A DNA stretch of 64,000 bases from Triparma columacea. Lineage: Eukaryota; Sar; Bolidophyceae; Parmales; Triparmaceae. The stretch lies in NCBI GenBank assembly GCA_030267965.1, contig BRYA01000230.1:1666-65665 (forward strand). The letters run 5' to 3'. Position 1 is the first letter of the stretch, and each line of letters begins with the position of its first letter. The position numbers were made by a program, and so were the translations under genes. A model generated the notes under the pieces. The model worked only from the letters and a program-made list of their open reading frames with translations. It was not told the origin of the DNA and ran no database searches. Shown here piece after piece: positions 31,852 through 42,569 of this stretch.

Positions 31852-32580
31852 TCAACCTATTATTTCTAGTGCTTTTGCAACGATGCGGGTGTATAGGACC
31901 CTCCCAATCTCCCCAAAACCCCGATTCATTGGAACTTCGGTCCCAACGACATCAAAGCGTACTATAAGAATGGTCCTATCCTTGTCCGTATTGTTCTCAC
32001 CACCCCTGTGAATTACTCGCGAGTCCATTACGCAAATATCGCCTGGGTTACCAGCAAAAGTATACTTGTCAAATGGGGTGGAGAAGAGGGAGATGGGTCT
32101 GTGCGTTCTGGCAAGCAATTGAGTACCACCATTCCGGACGTTCACAGCACAAAGAGGAAGAATCAAAGTAAGACCGGGCACATTGTACTGGTCGCGATGA
32201 AATATCTGACTGTGGCAATGAGGTGGAGCTGTGATCATTTGCAACTCTGACATTCTATAACGATAGCCCTCAAAGTAGTAGTCCAAGAGAGGCCGGAGTG
32301 GTTCTAGAAGGAGAGTAGTAAGAGCCACAGATGACTTGGAATTAAGATACGACCTATGTGAACGCGCCCGGGCAGCTGCAGGGGGGGCAGCCCCATCGCC
32401 TACAAGTTGGAGTATTGTTTCCTCCACATTAGGGACAATTTGTCGCAGAGTGGTGTAACCTTTGGACCTGATCTGTTCGAAGGAAGACAACACATCGACT
32501 GATGGTACTGATGGTGACTCGCAGCTACCCCTGCGGCTGCAGTTACCCGCTTCCAAAAATGAGTCGATGAAATTGAGCAT
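31852..32580 (-). CDS. Phytanoyl-CoA dioxygenase (PhyH)-like Fe(II)/2-oxoglutarate oxygenase
   Basis: 242 residues from the ATG at 32580; the open frame continues upstream but without an ATG. Iron ligands are visible as His128 and Asp130 (FHRDQYNVPG) and His191 (SRVIHRGGEN), with Arg202 (DRTILIVRFD) placed to bind 2-oxoglutarate. The order and spacing, with the intervening GGTQLLARTH and GNPGDICVMD segments, fit the PhyH family, whose members hydroxylate fatty acyl-CoAs, small metabolites or antibiotics. Substrate is unknown. It is convergent with RAD17. The region upstream is AT-rich and contains its promoter. Confidence 0.8.
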   Translation of the reverse strand: MLNFIDSFLEAGNCSRRGSCESPSVPSVDVLSSFEQIRSKGYTTLRQIVPNVEETILQLVGDGAAPPAAARARSHRSYLNSKSSVALTTLLLEPLRPLLDYYFEGYRYRMSELQMITAPPHCHSQIFHRDQYNVPGLTLILPLCAVNVRNGGTQLLARTHRPISLFSTPFDKYTFAGNPGDICVMDSRVIHRGGENNTDKDRTILIVRFDVVGTEVPMNRGFGEIGRVLYTRIVAKALEIIG

Positions 32581-33192
32581 AAATTGCTTCAAAAAAATAC
32601 GTAAGCGGAAAAATTTCGTGTTCGAAGTTTTAGATATCCTAGTACCAACACTCTGATGGGAGTAAGTGTTTCTCTTATGAGCGTTAAAGCCCAAAATAAG
32701 AAGTTCAAATTTTGGTCCAGATCCTTTTTGATTTAATGTATCTAATATTACTAATAATTATTAATTTTGATACATTATATATGTGATTAAAATTAAAACT
32801 AAAGTATTTAAAATAACTTAAAAAGATTTAGCTATTTTGTGTCAAAAGATTAATGGTATATTGCGAAATGTATTATAGTAAAATCATTGGTGATAATAAT
32901 TTAATTTGAATTTATAAACTAAATGATCAAAAGTAGAAATATTTACACTAGGATTTCCGTCCCTATGTTTATCAAAAAAAATTGCAAGATATTATATTGA
33001 TGAGGTATGATAATTAGAATCTTTATATCAAAATCAGAACTGAATAACCCAAACCAGATTTTGTGTGTGCATTATTTTATTCACACTACGTTTCCGCAGA
33101 AACAAGTATCCCAGGCAAGCAATATCTCAAATCTTAACTCCTTTCTGCTACAAGGTTAATTCTCTTTACTCCCCAGGTGCTTGATTTGGTCA
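32581..33192. other. AT-rich divergent intergenic region
   Basis: No gene is seen. About 32700-33110 is strikingly AT-rich (runs such as TAATATTACTAATAATTATTAATTTTG), unlike the GC-balanced rest of the window. It separates the divergent starts of the PhyH-like and Mog1 genes. TTTACTCCCCAG|GTGC just before the Mog1 ATG could be the acceptor of a 5'-UTR intron. Confidence 0.6.
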
Positions 33193-34382
33193 ATGTCGTC
33201 TTTGTCGTCGAAGAGTGGGTCCAAGAATTCCTCAAGGCCAACATCCCCCACGCCGGCGCAGAAGGAACCGAATCTTCCTTCCCCTAAGACGCAGGCTCGC
33301 CAGCGGTTCAGGGGGCCAGGCAGGGTTCCAGACTCTCGAGTCACCACCAATGGTAACGAGGGTCAACCAGTCTTGGTTGGTGATGGTGGGTCTGACGCGC
33401 TCACTAGGGGTATCCAGAGGGTGAAGCTAGAAATAGACGTGGGTGACGATGGACCTTCCGGAGGAGAGAGTTTGGATGGTTCCAGAGATAATAAGGGAGG
33501 GGGGGGGGGGGAGGAGGTGGATGTAGTGAGGAAGTTGGGTCCTAAGACTATCGAGAGGACGTCGAACTCTAACCAGCTTCTGGGCGAGGGCGGTAGGTCG
33601 ATCCTATCCGCTGTGAGTGACTGGGAGTCCAAGGTGAAGGTTGTGAATCTTTATGGTGGGGCCATGACTTGTATTGTACCTGAGGAATGGAGGGATGTCA
33701 GCGGTGTGAGGCAAGTGCCGGACCACCAGGAGGTCTGGCAAGATGTATCCGAGAGGCTCTCGGGGGAGGACCGCGTCACTGGCGTCACTGGCGACTGGTG
33801 GTTAGAGGAGATGGGCAGGGAGGGCATGATGGTCGTTGAGATCCTTGAGAGGCAACATGATGTCAAGGACAGGGAGTGTGTTAGATTCTTTTGGGACGAT
33901 CTGTGTGAGAGCAACGGGTGCAGCGAGAACGGCGACAACGAGGTTTGCTATGAGAGGTGGGAGGGAGTTGGGGTGGGTGGGTGGGGGATGGTGAGGAGGG
34001 TGAAGGTGAGAATTGACTAGGACCCGAGGCGAGGAGGGGAAAAGCGACGACACTATCGCAACTACCTCAAACTTCTTGTGACTTTCACCACTCTTCACAC
34101 TATTCGATAAACTCACGTAACCCTATCCACGCGACTCACTTCGTTTGCCAGGAGGGGGAGGTCGGGATGGGGAGGGGTAGGATGAAGGTAGCTAAAGGCG
34201 AGAAGGGGAACATTTGGGCCGACGTAGACATTGTGGTCCTCAGGCTTAGGCAGGTCGAGAGCGACGTCATTTTGAGCTACACCAGGGAAATCAGGGAGGG
34301 GGAGGACATGAGCGACATGGGCAACATCATGAAGGTCATATGCGAGAGTTTTAAGATTGAGGACTGGACACTTTTCGCATGA
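33193..34382 (+). CDS. Mog1-like Ran-binding protein (RANGRF family)
   Basis: Model: join(33193..34005, 34152..34382), 347 residues, phase-0 intron. The first 145 residues are Ser/Pro/Gly-rich and low complexity. The Mog1/PsbP-type alpha/beta fold follows: VNLYGGAMTCIVPEEWRDVS, then VRQVPDHQEVWQDV, MMVVEILERQHDVKD and, from exon 2, ADVDIVVLRLRQVESDVILSY. Yeast Mog1 and human RANGRF begin with the same LFGGA...P...DVS..R.VPDNQEVF pattern. They stimulate nucleotide release from Ran and help nuclear import. The extension at the N-terminus is unusual for a protein normally near 200 residues. The start codon may directly follow a 5'-UTR intron. Confidence 0.8.
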
Positions 34383-34473
34383 GGCCTGTTGCGCGTTACA
34401 AGCGCTAAAATAAACCAACTTTTGTATATATAGCAACAACACGGACCAAATTGACGATTCGTGCTTTAACAAA

Positions 34474-35400
34474 CTACCCCTTACTCCTAACCTCCACAGC
34501 AAACAACGGATCGTACTTCCCACCACTCCCATCTGAAAGAACCTTAACCTCTAAACTTTCAATGTTGAAATCCCCGCCCTCCAGAATGGACTTTGCTACA
34601 TAGCCAACTACTGTCATGATATGATCGAAGTCATCCTTCCCCGACCAGATCCCAATCTGCTTTGACATGAAAACCCTGTCACTAAATGTGACTGAGAAGG
34701 TTCCCCCGGGTTTCAAAACAGAGGAGACGGACTTGAATACCGATACTGGTTTTACCAAATAATCGACCGTGAGCTGCATCAGCACAAAATCAAAGGTGTT
34801 CTTCTCAAATGGTAGGGCCGGGTTCTCGTTGAGGTCCTGAACGATGCCAGCGTTGGGCCTTGATAGGAGTGGATTATTCATCATTTCCACAGCGTTCATT
34901 CCGAGCCCCGTCACCCTCACGTCCCCACCCGGCGTTATGTGGGACACATGCGAGGCCCCCACGTCAAGGACTTCCTTGACCCCTCCCCCCCCCGACACCA
35001 GGTCAGTGTTGTATTTGGTGAGAGCTGCCACCGCTCTTTCGTCTATGTGCTCGGTGATGCGAGGTGTGGCGTAAAACTCGCTATCACGGGTTGAGTCCAG
35101 CCTCCGAAAGGGCGAACCGCTAGTATATTCCGAAGGCGATATCATGTCGAACGCGATAGCCTCCACGCCACCGGTATTGTAGAGCCTCGAAATGTACGAT
35201 GCCACAGAGGAAGGCGAGGGGGGAGGGATTTTTGAGGCGTGCGATGGGGAAGGGAGGAAGAAAATCGCCGGGGATGTCCTTGCAACAGTCTCAAGCACCT
35301 CCCGCCGTGAGTTACTGCCGAATTGAAAACGAAGCGACCCAACACCCCCGAGTACTAGCAAGACTTGCACAAAGGAAAGTGGGACGGAGAAGTTCCTCAT
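34474..35400 (-). CDS. Plastid-targeted SAM-dependent methyltransferase-like protein
   Basis: 308 residues from the ATG at 35400. Leader: MRNFSVPLSFVQVLLVLGGV, then GSLRFQFGSNSRREVLETVA and a second apolar run ending in SHAS. This repeats the layout of the small lumen candidate at 19.3 kb (signal, LRF near cleavage, SRR). The mature part has a class-I methyltransferase look: VLDVGASHVSHI (motif I, degenerate), VTGLGMNAVEMMNNP, then ENTLPFEKNTFDFVLMQLTVDY-type motif and VLKPGGTFSVTFSDR (post-motif). Inference: a plastid stroma or thylakoid enzyme acting on an unknown substrate. Other methyltransferase-fold proteins without activity cannot be excluded because the Gly-rich loop is weak. Confidence 0.7.
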   Translation of the reverse strand: MRNFSVPLSFVQVLLVLGGVGSLRFQFGSNSRREVLETVARTSPAIFFLPSPSHASKIPPPSPSSVASYISRLYNTGGVEAIAFDMISPSEYTSGSPFRRLDSTRDSEFYATPRITEHIDERAVAALTKYNTDLVSGGGGVKEVLDVGASHVSHITPGGDVRVTGLGMNAVEMMNNPLLSRPNAGIVQDLNENPALPFEKNTFDFVLMQLTVDYLVKPVSVFKSVSSVLKPGGTFSVTFSDRVFMSKQIGIWSGKDDFDHIMTVVGYVAKSILEGGDFNIESLEVKVLSDGSGGKYDPLFAVEVRSKG

Positions 35401-35776
35401 GGTGACAAGGCCAATATGAAACAACACTGGTTGTCGGCAGTCCTGTTTTCTCTTCTTTTTCGATGATTTTAGAAAATAAAGTAGCGTATGACTAGTAGAT
35501 AAGGATAAAAGCCTAAGGATGATCTTGTAACTTTAATTTGCGCTTGTTCACAGGCTCAATTTAGCTGATTGAATAAAAAGGCTAATGAACAAATCGCTTT
35601 AAATCGCTTTCAAACGTCAATCAAACAAACTTACGTATTCTTACCCCAGTTAAAACAGACCTAATCCCGAGTATTGTCAAAATTTGACGTAGTTTGCACT
35701 TAAAGCTAAAATCTGACGCAGAAAACTTTCGCTCAGTCCGACTACTTGGCAAGAACCCCTAAAGAAACCCGCAATC
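35401..35776. promoter_or_regulatory. Divergent intergenic region
   Basis: 376 bp between the start codons of the plastid methyltransferase and the VTT-domain gene. It is AT-rich relative to the genes and holds a short direct repeat AAATCGCTTT at about 35590-35610. No coding frame is seen. Confidence 0.45.
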
Positions 35777-36870
35777 ATGCCGTCTTTACCAACGACACCT
35801 CTAGTCAATCCTCCTCTAGACCCAACAACCTCCTCTTCCTCTTCCCCTCCTCCACCCCCCTCTTGTAACTCTCGGAAAGTGGTCACCATCCTCCTCTTCA
35901 CGACCATAATCATGTTGGTTGTGATCGATGTGTTTACAACCCATTACACAAGCGACATTGTGGACTCTGCTATCGATTCCCTCCAGTCTGAGCCGACGCA
36001 GGGTTTTATCTACATCACACTCATCTACATAGTCTTCACAGTTTTTCTGATCCCAGGCTCGGTGCTAACCGTCGGCGCCGGCTTCGCGTTCACGCAGGCC
36101 TCCGGAGGCCCCGCCTACGGAGTTCTACTTGGAACCCTCTCCGTCTTGACAGGAGCTTCCATAGGTTCAATTCTCGCGTTCCTCCTCGCGCGCTACATGT
36201 TCAAGTCCGCTGTGGAGAGGTAAGAATGGAGGGTTGGGAAGGGGTGAAATGCGGGTCAAAAATAATGCTCTCCGCAGAGCTCTCAGTCACAGATTTCTCA
36301 TCGTAAAACCCCACTATCCGCTTACCTACATCACAGTTGGATCGCCAACACAGCAAGCGCAAAACCAGGCGAGGTTTCTCCTGCTCGTCGTTACGCTTCT
36401 CTCCTCTCTTCCTCCATGGAGTCGTCAGGTTTCAAAGGTAGGAATAGACAAGAAAGTAGTTGACGCACTATAGATGTAAATCCAAGACACCTTCTCACGC
36501 CCCCCCTTCTTCTCCCCCTCCCCCCCCCGTAGTCATGTTCCTCCTCCGTCTCTCCCCCCTCGTCCCCTTCAATGTCCTCAACTACGTGGCTGGGGCGACC
36601 AGGATATCGCTGTGGGACTACATCAAGGCTCTCACCGGCATTGTACCCGGAACCGTGCTGTTTGTCTACATCGGCTCGACCGCCGGTTCTCTCTCGAGCG
36701 CTGGCGAGGGCGGGGAAACGCTAAAGCTGGTCTTCCTCGTAGTTGGTGGCTTGCTGGGCTTCGTGGGCGTTGGGATTGTGGGAAAGAAGGCAAAAGACGA
36801 GCTAGCGAAAGAGGAGAGAGAGAGGAACGAGAGGGAGGCGGGTGGAGGAATGGCCAGAAGTGAACCGTAA
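35777..36870 (+). CDS. VTT-domain (TVP38/TMEM64-like) membrane protein
   Basis: Model: join(35777..36219, 36337..36437, 36533..36870), 293 residues; phases 2 and 1. The 101-nt middle exon encodes SWIANTASAKPGE...MESSGF and restores the frame exactly. Seen: a Pro/Ser-rich cytosolic head; a TM segment (VVTILLFTTIIMLVVIDVF); a second hydrophobic run into FLIPGSVLTVGAGFAF, the first VTT signature; then GASIGSILAFLLARYMF; and, after the small exon, FKVMFLLRLSPLVPFNVLNY, the second signature. C-terminal TM segments and a charged tail follow. VTT proteins such as TMEM41B and VMP1 move phospholipids between bilayer leaflets; TVP38/TMEM64 relatives sit in Golgi or ER membranes. The exact subfamily is uncertain. 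Its stop is 38 bp from that of the next, convergent gene. Confidence 0.85.
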
Positions 36871-36908
36871 ACATAGAACAATCATTAGAACAACAACGAG
36901 ACGGCATT

Positions 36909-38335
36909 TCAATCTAAGAGCGCCCCCCTTCCATCGATCCCCACGTACCAGATCCTCCACTTCCACCTCACCGGGTCGAAAAAGAAGTCTGCCTTCCCCT
37001 CTTGCATCGGTTCCACCCTTTCCCCGTAAACGCCCCCTCCCTCCATCTCCTCCTCCTCCCACTGCCTCTCCCGCCGCCGGCGGCCCTCCAAGTAGTACCT
37101 CCTGACCCGCTCCAGCGTCCCCGACCCGAATCCAATGATGTCCCCCTTACCAGCGATTCTCATGCCATCTCTGAGCTGTGAAGAGTGGGTGGGGGAGGTG
37201 GTATGTGTGCGCGGGGAGAGGAGGAGCAGAAAAGGGGTCGAGTTGTGTTAATTTATATAATTAGACTCGAAGAACTCCTCGTGAGTTGTAAATTCCCCCC
37301 CTTTTCACTCTCGCTCACCTTCTTCGCATCGTTTGAGTGTCCGACATCCACAAACAGCTTCGTCGCGTCCTTCCCGCTGTGCATTACCAGCGACTCGAAC
37401 CCTCCCGGGTGCTGGTTGAGGAACCTCGTAATGTCAAACGCCTCCCCCCCGATGATGACCAGGCACTCGTCCTCCCCGCACCTGCCCGCCACGATCCAAT
37501 CCAGCCAGCATTCCCTCCACATAAAGTACGCTCCCTTCCATCCCTCCTTCCCAGGCTTGAACCCCCGAGCCCTCGCGTCCACTGCCGCTCTGGATGACGG
37601 GTCGTGAAGGAGGGATCTCCGGTACGCCCTGTTGAGGACCGGGAGGTGCAGGACTTTGGAGAAGTCCCTGGACCAGAGGCCCATCCAGCAGACCGCGCCG
37701 AGCTCACACCAGCCACGGTTCACGCACTCGCAGCTGACCAGGTCCCGGTAGTTCAAGAACATTAGGACATACAGGTGGCAGTCTGGAGGAAGAGGACCTA
37801 GGAGATCGTTGAAGGGGGTGTTGGGGGAGCCGGTAGCACCGGCCTTATGTTGAGGTACCGATGATCTTGCATTAAAGTTCTCCTTCTTTTCTTTCGCCCT
37901 CTCTTTCTCAATTTCTTTCTCCTTCTCCTTCTCTCTCTCTCCCCCCCCCTCCTCGTCATCTTCCTCCACAACCTCAACGACTCCCGCCCCCTCCTCCAAA
38001 ACCCCTTCAATTCCCCTCCCGACCCTCCTCGTGAATTCCATGTACTCCTCCAGAAGATCCCAGTTCTCCTCAATCACCCCCCTCGATATCTTGGTGAAGA
38101 GCAGCGACAAAGGCGGGTCTTGGCCGTCCCCCTTCCGCTGTGGATCGCCCACCAGCCTCCTGTGCGTAGTGTTTGAGCTCAGGGTTTTTCGGTGTACAGT
38201 TATCCAGGTCAACACACAGAATAGAATCGTTAGTAAGATTGACTGGATGTCGACATCGTGAACTTCAATGTCGAATACGTTACGGAGAACAGAAGCGAAT
38301 CCTCTTTCTAGGGAGACAGGAAAAGAAAATGACAT
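36909..38335 (-). CDS. F-box and cytochrome b5-like heme-binding domain protein with membrane anchor
   Basis: Model: complement(join(36909..37175, 37319..38335)), 427 residues, phase-0 intron. A probable TM segment lies near residues 32-48 (SILLTILFCVLTWITVH). Acidic and Lys/Glu low-complexity tracts follow at 105-165. An F-box-like motif is near residue 182 (LLGPLPPDCHLYVLMFLNYR...CVNRGW). The cytochrome b5 domain has heme ligands His309 (HPGG) and His333 (VGHSNDAKK). A 38-bp gap separates its stop from the VTT gene. Domain roles: the F-box would recruit SKP1/cullin ubiquitin ligase and b5 would bind heme or carry electrons or sterol-like ligands. The combination suggests a heme- or redox-sensing ubiquitin ligase adaptor at a membrane, but that is inference. 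Confidence 0.75.
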
Positions 38336-38582
38336 AGATTTCTCCTCGTAGATATTGAATATCCTCCAGTTTTGACGCTTTCCTAGATATTCTCAGCTTA
38401 AATGGTGTAAATACAGGTGTGAATATACAAACTATAGCTCTCAAGAGGGTTCAATACGACGCAAATCTCTTTACGAAGGATTTAAGGAGTATTTCTTTAT
38501 TTGAAGGCCCAATATTCCAATATTCAACAATATACCAACTCACAGCCAACTCATCTCCCATATATATGTTGACAATCATCAG

Positions 38583-39536
38583 ATGGATGTTTCATTCTGG
38601 GTAAATTATCTCTCAGCTACTCTACAATCATCAGAAAGAAAGACAAATATCGTCGAGGACCTTGGTGAGGACTTCGGTCTCCAAAAAATCGCCCACTTCA
38701 TCGACAATAAAAGAGACGGAGGGCCAGACACAGGGCGATGCACACGAGCGTTAGCAGAATTTTCAAATGCTTCTGATTTAGAGCGCTCTGGTGACCTCAA
38801 GTCGGCCATGCTTCTTTATAACACCTCCTACCGCCTCTGGCCTGCCCTAGATAGTGTCGTCGCCGGTGGAATCCCGCGAAGTGTTCGGGAGGAGGCCGTG
38901 CGGGAGGGTTATACGGGGGAGCTCCTGACCGATGTTGACGTGGGTCTCGCCAGGAGCTCAGAGGTTAGCGTCAAGAGGGGGCTCCTCACTGAAGCTGACA
39001 TTGCGGCGCTCTTGCAAATGACAGACGAGATAGAGGCGAGCGAAGGGAGGGAGGGGAACAACCCAGAGAATAGGACGCACGCGAGGAGCATGAAATATTC
39101 GATCCAGCTTGGTCCCCCGCTCTCTCACCTTCAGAACAAGCTTCCGGGTGTGATTGGGAAGATCGTTGAGCTCGCGGAGGAGTCTCTGCTGGGAGGGAAA
39201 TGGACCCACGAGACCGGGCCACTTTTCGGCTTCCTCGGCATGAATACTCTCTCTATTCGGGTCGCCGAGGTCTGGACTTACAGCGTCGAAGGCGGCCTCC
39301 TTGATGATTACCATTTTGACACTGACTCGATAATGACGATAGTTACCCTACTGAGCGACCCCGGGGACTTTGACGGGGGGGAATTTCAAACTTACGAGTG
39401 TGACAACACGCAGCTCAGCTACGGGATGCAAAAGGGGGACGGGGTGTGCTTTGTGAGCCATAAGTACCACAACATTTCGAGGGTGACAAGGGGGAGGCGT
39501 AAGTCTCTTGTTGTGGAATTATGGGAGGGAAACTGA
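38583..39536 (+). CDS. Prolyl 4-hydroxylase-like 2-oxoglutarate/Fe(II) oxygenase
   Basis: Single exon, 317 residues. The C-terminal catalytic core shows His244 and Asp246 (DDYHFDTDSIM), distal His296 (SHKYHNISRVTRGRRKS) and a basic residue about ten positions later to hold 2-oxoglutarate, with GGEF and GDGVCFVS between. This is the P4H/PKHD pattern of double-stranded beta-helix oxygenases. There is no signal peptide, so it probably acts in the cytosol or nucleus. Residues 60-90 could form a helical repeat (SGDLKSAMLLYNTSYRLWPA, TPR-like). Substrate is unknown. The stop codon is 60 bp from that of the next, convergent gene. Confidence 0.8.
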   Translation: MDVSFWVNYLSATLQSSERKTNIVEDLGEDFGLQKIAHFIDNKRDGGPDTGRCTRALAEFSNASDLERSGDLKSAMLLYNTSYRLWPALDSVVAGGIPRSVREEAVREGYTGELLTDVDVGLARSSEVSVKRGLLTEADIAALLQMTDEIEASEGREGNNPENRTHARSMKYSIQLGPPLSHLQNKLPGVIGKIVELAEESLLGGKWTHETGPLFGFLGMNTLSIRVAEVWTYSVEGGLLDDYHFDTDSIMTIVTLLSDPGDFDGGEFQTYECDNTQLSYGMQKGDGVCFVSHKYHNISRVTRGRRKSLVVELWEGN

Positions 39537-39596
39537 CATATATATATTCTACATGTTTTAGTATTGTTGTATTTGTTGCAGCTTAATTACTCTCAC

Positions 39597-42425
39597 TTAT
39601 TCCTCTAGCCCCTCTTCGATGAAAAACTCAACAACGTCCTCCCTCCCCAGCTCTCTCGCAGCCTGCACGACGCTCCTCCCCTTGCCATCCTTCTCCCTGG
39701 CCCTCTCGGGTTCCTTTGCAATGAGGAGCTCCAGGGACGCTAGACTTACCCCCTCCTTCAAGAGCTCAAAGATAGACCCCTTCCCCCCTTTCTCCTTCGG
39801 GGCGTTTCTGCCCTTCGGAACAGAGAAATCCCCCCCCGATGTGGTGTTCTTGAAGTTAAAGTGAGTTTGTGCGAGGATATCGGTCCACTTGAACCCGATT
39901 TGGCCGAAAAATCTCGCCTTGACCAAAAGCGGTTCTCCCGTCCCGTCCACCAGCCTAAACCTCACCCCCGTCACGCCGCTCGGGACGTTGTACAAAATGA
40001 CCTTACCCCTGTCGGTGGAAAGGTTCACGACCTTGTCCCCGCTCACGCCGCCGCAAGAGTTCGGTTTGAGGTCCACCGTGGCATCCCTGGACCGAGCGGG
40101 CTTATTGGACGCCCTGTCCTGCCCGGTGTCCTTATCCTGGGATTTGGAAATCTGAGCCACCGAACCCTCGCACTCGGGGAGGGTCACTACCATTTGCAGC
40201 CCGATGCCCCCCTTGAAGGTGGGGGGCGAAACAGCCAACAACTCCCTCCCCGTGAGGAAGGGGAAATAGTAAAAGACAGGAATTCCCACACCCTTTACAC
40301 CGCCCCCGTGGATTGTAGCCCCGACCTCTGGGCCAATAATCTGCCCAAACTTTGCACCGAATTGGTGCTTCGTATTCTCTCCAAGTCCCTGCTGTATCGC
40401 TACAATCTTTTCCATCCCAGAATCTGACGTGCTCTTGGCCCCGCCTAGCCACTCCTCTCCCAAATTAACGAGCTTCGTTGCGTCGACGTACGCGCTCCCC
40501 CCCCCCCAGCTTCCTGTGGGGAGGATCCACCCGTCCTGCTCGATTCCCACGACAACGGCATCTAACACATCAGCATGGTCATTCTCTTCGCCCCCCCTTC
40601 CCCCCCCCTCGTGTAGCTCCTTCTCGCGCCTCCCTATTTCATTGTACTTTCCACAAATTCCTGCGGTGGAAGGAAGGGAGAAAATAAGGAAAGGAAAAAA
40701 CGATGGGTGAGACTTTGCGCTCATAGCATTGCGGACTTCTCGTCCCTTACTCTTTCTCACCTTGCAATTTTCCGCTACCCTTTTCTCCTTCCTTTGAGCT
40801 CATCCTCTCCACCGTCGTTTCCACACCATTGTACATGGCGTGTGTCGTCATTGACGTGAATCCGCACCTGACCATTGCCTTGCCGATCGAAGTAACTGAC
40901 CCAAAGTAATGGTGTTCGCCTTCTTCCGAACTCCCCAACCTATCTCCAACTACGTTCATCCACGGGCTCACTTTCCTCGTTACAATATCCGAGGGCGACA
41001 CAGTACTCTGATAGTACGAGGGCGACTGGATGGTAATCTTGACCTGATCGGAAATGTAGACTGGCAGCTCAAAATCTGACAGTGCTTCATCACTGTCGAT
41101 GGCCGCCCCGCCCCCGCTCTCAAACACGTAGCACCTGGAGAGGTGAACCCCAGGGCTTGCGTGGACTAGGTTGAAGACCGCCTCCTCGCTCGTGAAGGCC
41201 CACTTGTCCAGCCCAACTTCAAACACAGTGTAGTAGGAGGACGAGGAGGAAGGCGGGAGGGTCACGACGAGGAATTCAGTGGGGTAGGATGAGACCGTCG
41301 GGGGGAGGGGGGTGACGTAACAGGATGGCCCACCCTCATAGTCCGCTCGGAAATACGAACCGGACGACGTGAGCACCCTGCCGCCTGTCGAGTCGTTGCC
41401 GTGGGCCTCCAAACCTTCCACGATTGCATCATCTTCGCTAATCCACTCTCGCCATACGCCCCCGACAGCGCCCTTCTTGCCGCCCTTGCTCCAGCCCCCT
41501 TTCTCTTCATCCCAAACCCGTTCGTCAAACTGCAAATTGTAATTGACATTGAAGAACCTGAGGATGTAACGCTTGGGGTCAGACTTGCTATTTGCCTTCT
41601 TTTGCACCCAAGAGTAGAGAGGAGTCTGTAGGGGGAGGTGAGGAGGTGGGGGTCAAGGACCGAGAGCGGTTAGTTTGGTTTCGTTCTTCGGCATGCACTA
41701 GAGTGCGTGAGCCCCTCCAGCCTTTGTGGCTTCTCACCTTTCCTGACGTTTCATACCAGGTTCTCATCCTCGGCTTGAAGAAAGAAGCAGACGACGCGGC
41801 GTCGTCGTCACTGATTACATTTACCGCAGTTGTGTAACCTCCCCAGAGCTCATCGAAGGTGTCCTTGATTCCGGACAGACGAAGGCTCAGCTCGACGCCA
41901 GTTGTCAGAGGCAAATCAACGGGAAAATTTCTCCCGGGAAGACGTCCGTGGCCATAGGAAGAACGGGGGGAGGGAGGGGAGGGAGAAGAGGAAGAGGTAG
42001 GGGAGGAAGAGGGATGAGAGGGGGAAGGTGCAGTTGGCACATGATCAAGGGACGATGTGCGTGACATAGGATGTCGATAAGGTCCGTCGAGGGAAGAACT
42101 TGGGGCTGCCGAGCCAGAAAAATAGGAAGTTGCAGTCTTCACTTGCCTCCACGCAATGGTCAGGATGTTGGGCACAACAGCCACCGGGCTACCGTACTGG
42201 TTAACGATCCAATGCGACACAAATGTGACTGATATTAAAAGAAAGGCGAACGCAGGCACACTCAAGTCTCCCAACCAGTCCAGGAATTGAAACAGATAGT
42301 CACGGGCCTGGGCGGGGGGGGGTCAGGGAAGGCTGCTAGGGGGGAGATCGAACGAGAGAAACAGGGAACGAGAGACTCACCGACTCAAGCCTGTTGGAAG
42401 GGTAGCTGTTCCGACGTCGAGCCAT
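39597..42425 (-). CDS. Large membrane-associated protein with C-terminal ankyrin-like repeats
   Basis: Model: complement(join(39597..40660, 40761..41625, 41738..42307, 42381..42425)), 847 residues; phases 0, 0, 1. Exon 1 has 15 codons. A hydrophobic segment lies at about residues 31-48 (VPAFAFLLISVTFVSHW), followed by a Ser/Pro-rich linker (70-115). Two large unknown regions follow: about 120-490 (beta-rich, with YFRADYEGGPSCYVTPLPP) and 495-760 (GGGVKGVGIPVFYYFPFLTG...). The last 70 residues look like ankyrin repeats (LASLELLIAKEPER, QAARELGREDVVEFFIEEG). I do not recognise the full-length family. Splicing supports one gene rather than two, but no start codon is seen for a separate 3' gene. 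Function not assigned. Confidence 0.65.
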
Positions 42426-42569
42426 ATTTTGAAGCTGTTATTGAAAAGCCGGAAATGTTACAAACCGGTGCAGTTTTTGGATTTTGTACTGTGCCTGTAT
42501 CGTTGTTTAAAAACCTCGTTTTTCCACTTCCAGCACTGAAGCACTGATCCTTGTGCCCAATCGACCTGA

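Noticed and set aside
31615..31869. Plus-strand 84-codon frame after RAD17
   Set aside because: It starts inside the RAD17 stop region, has no domain, and sits between convergent genes where 3' UTRs are expected.
33081..33192. TTG-initiated extension of Mog1 and similar non-ATG starts (thiolase at 21173, PhyH at 32694)
   Set aside because: Nuclear genes should start at ATG. In each case an internal ATG gives a family-like length or start, so the longer frames were not used.
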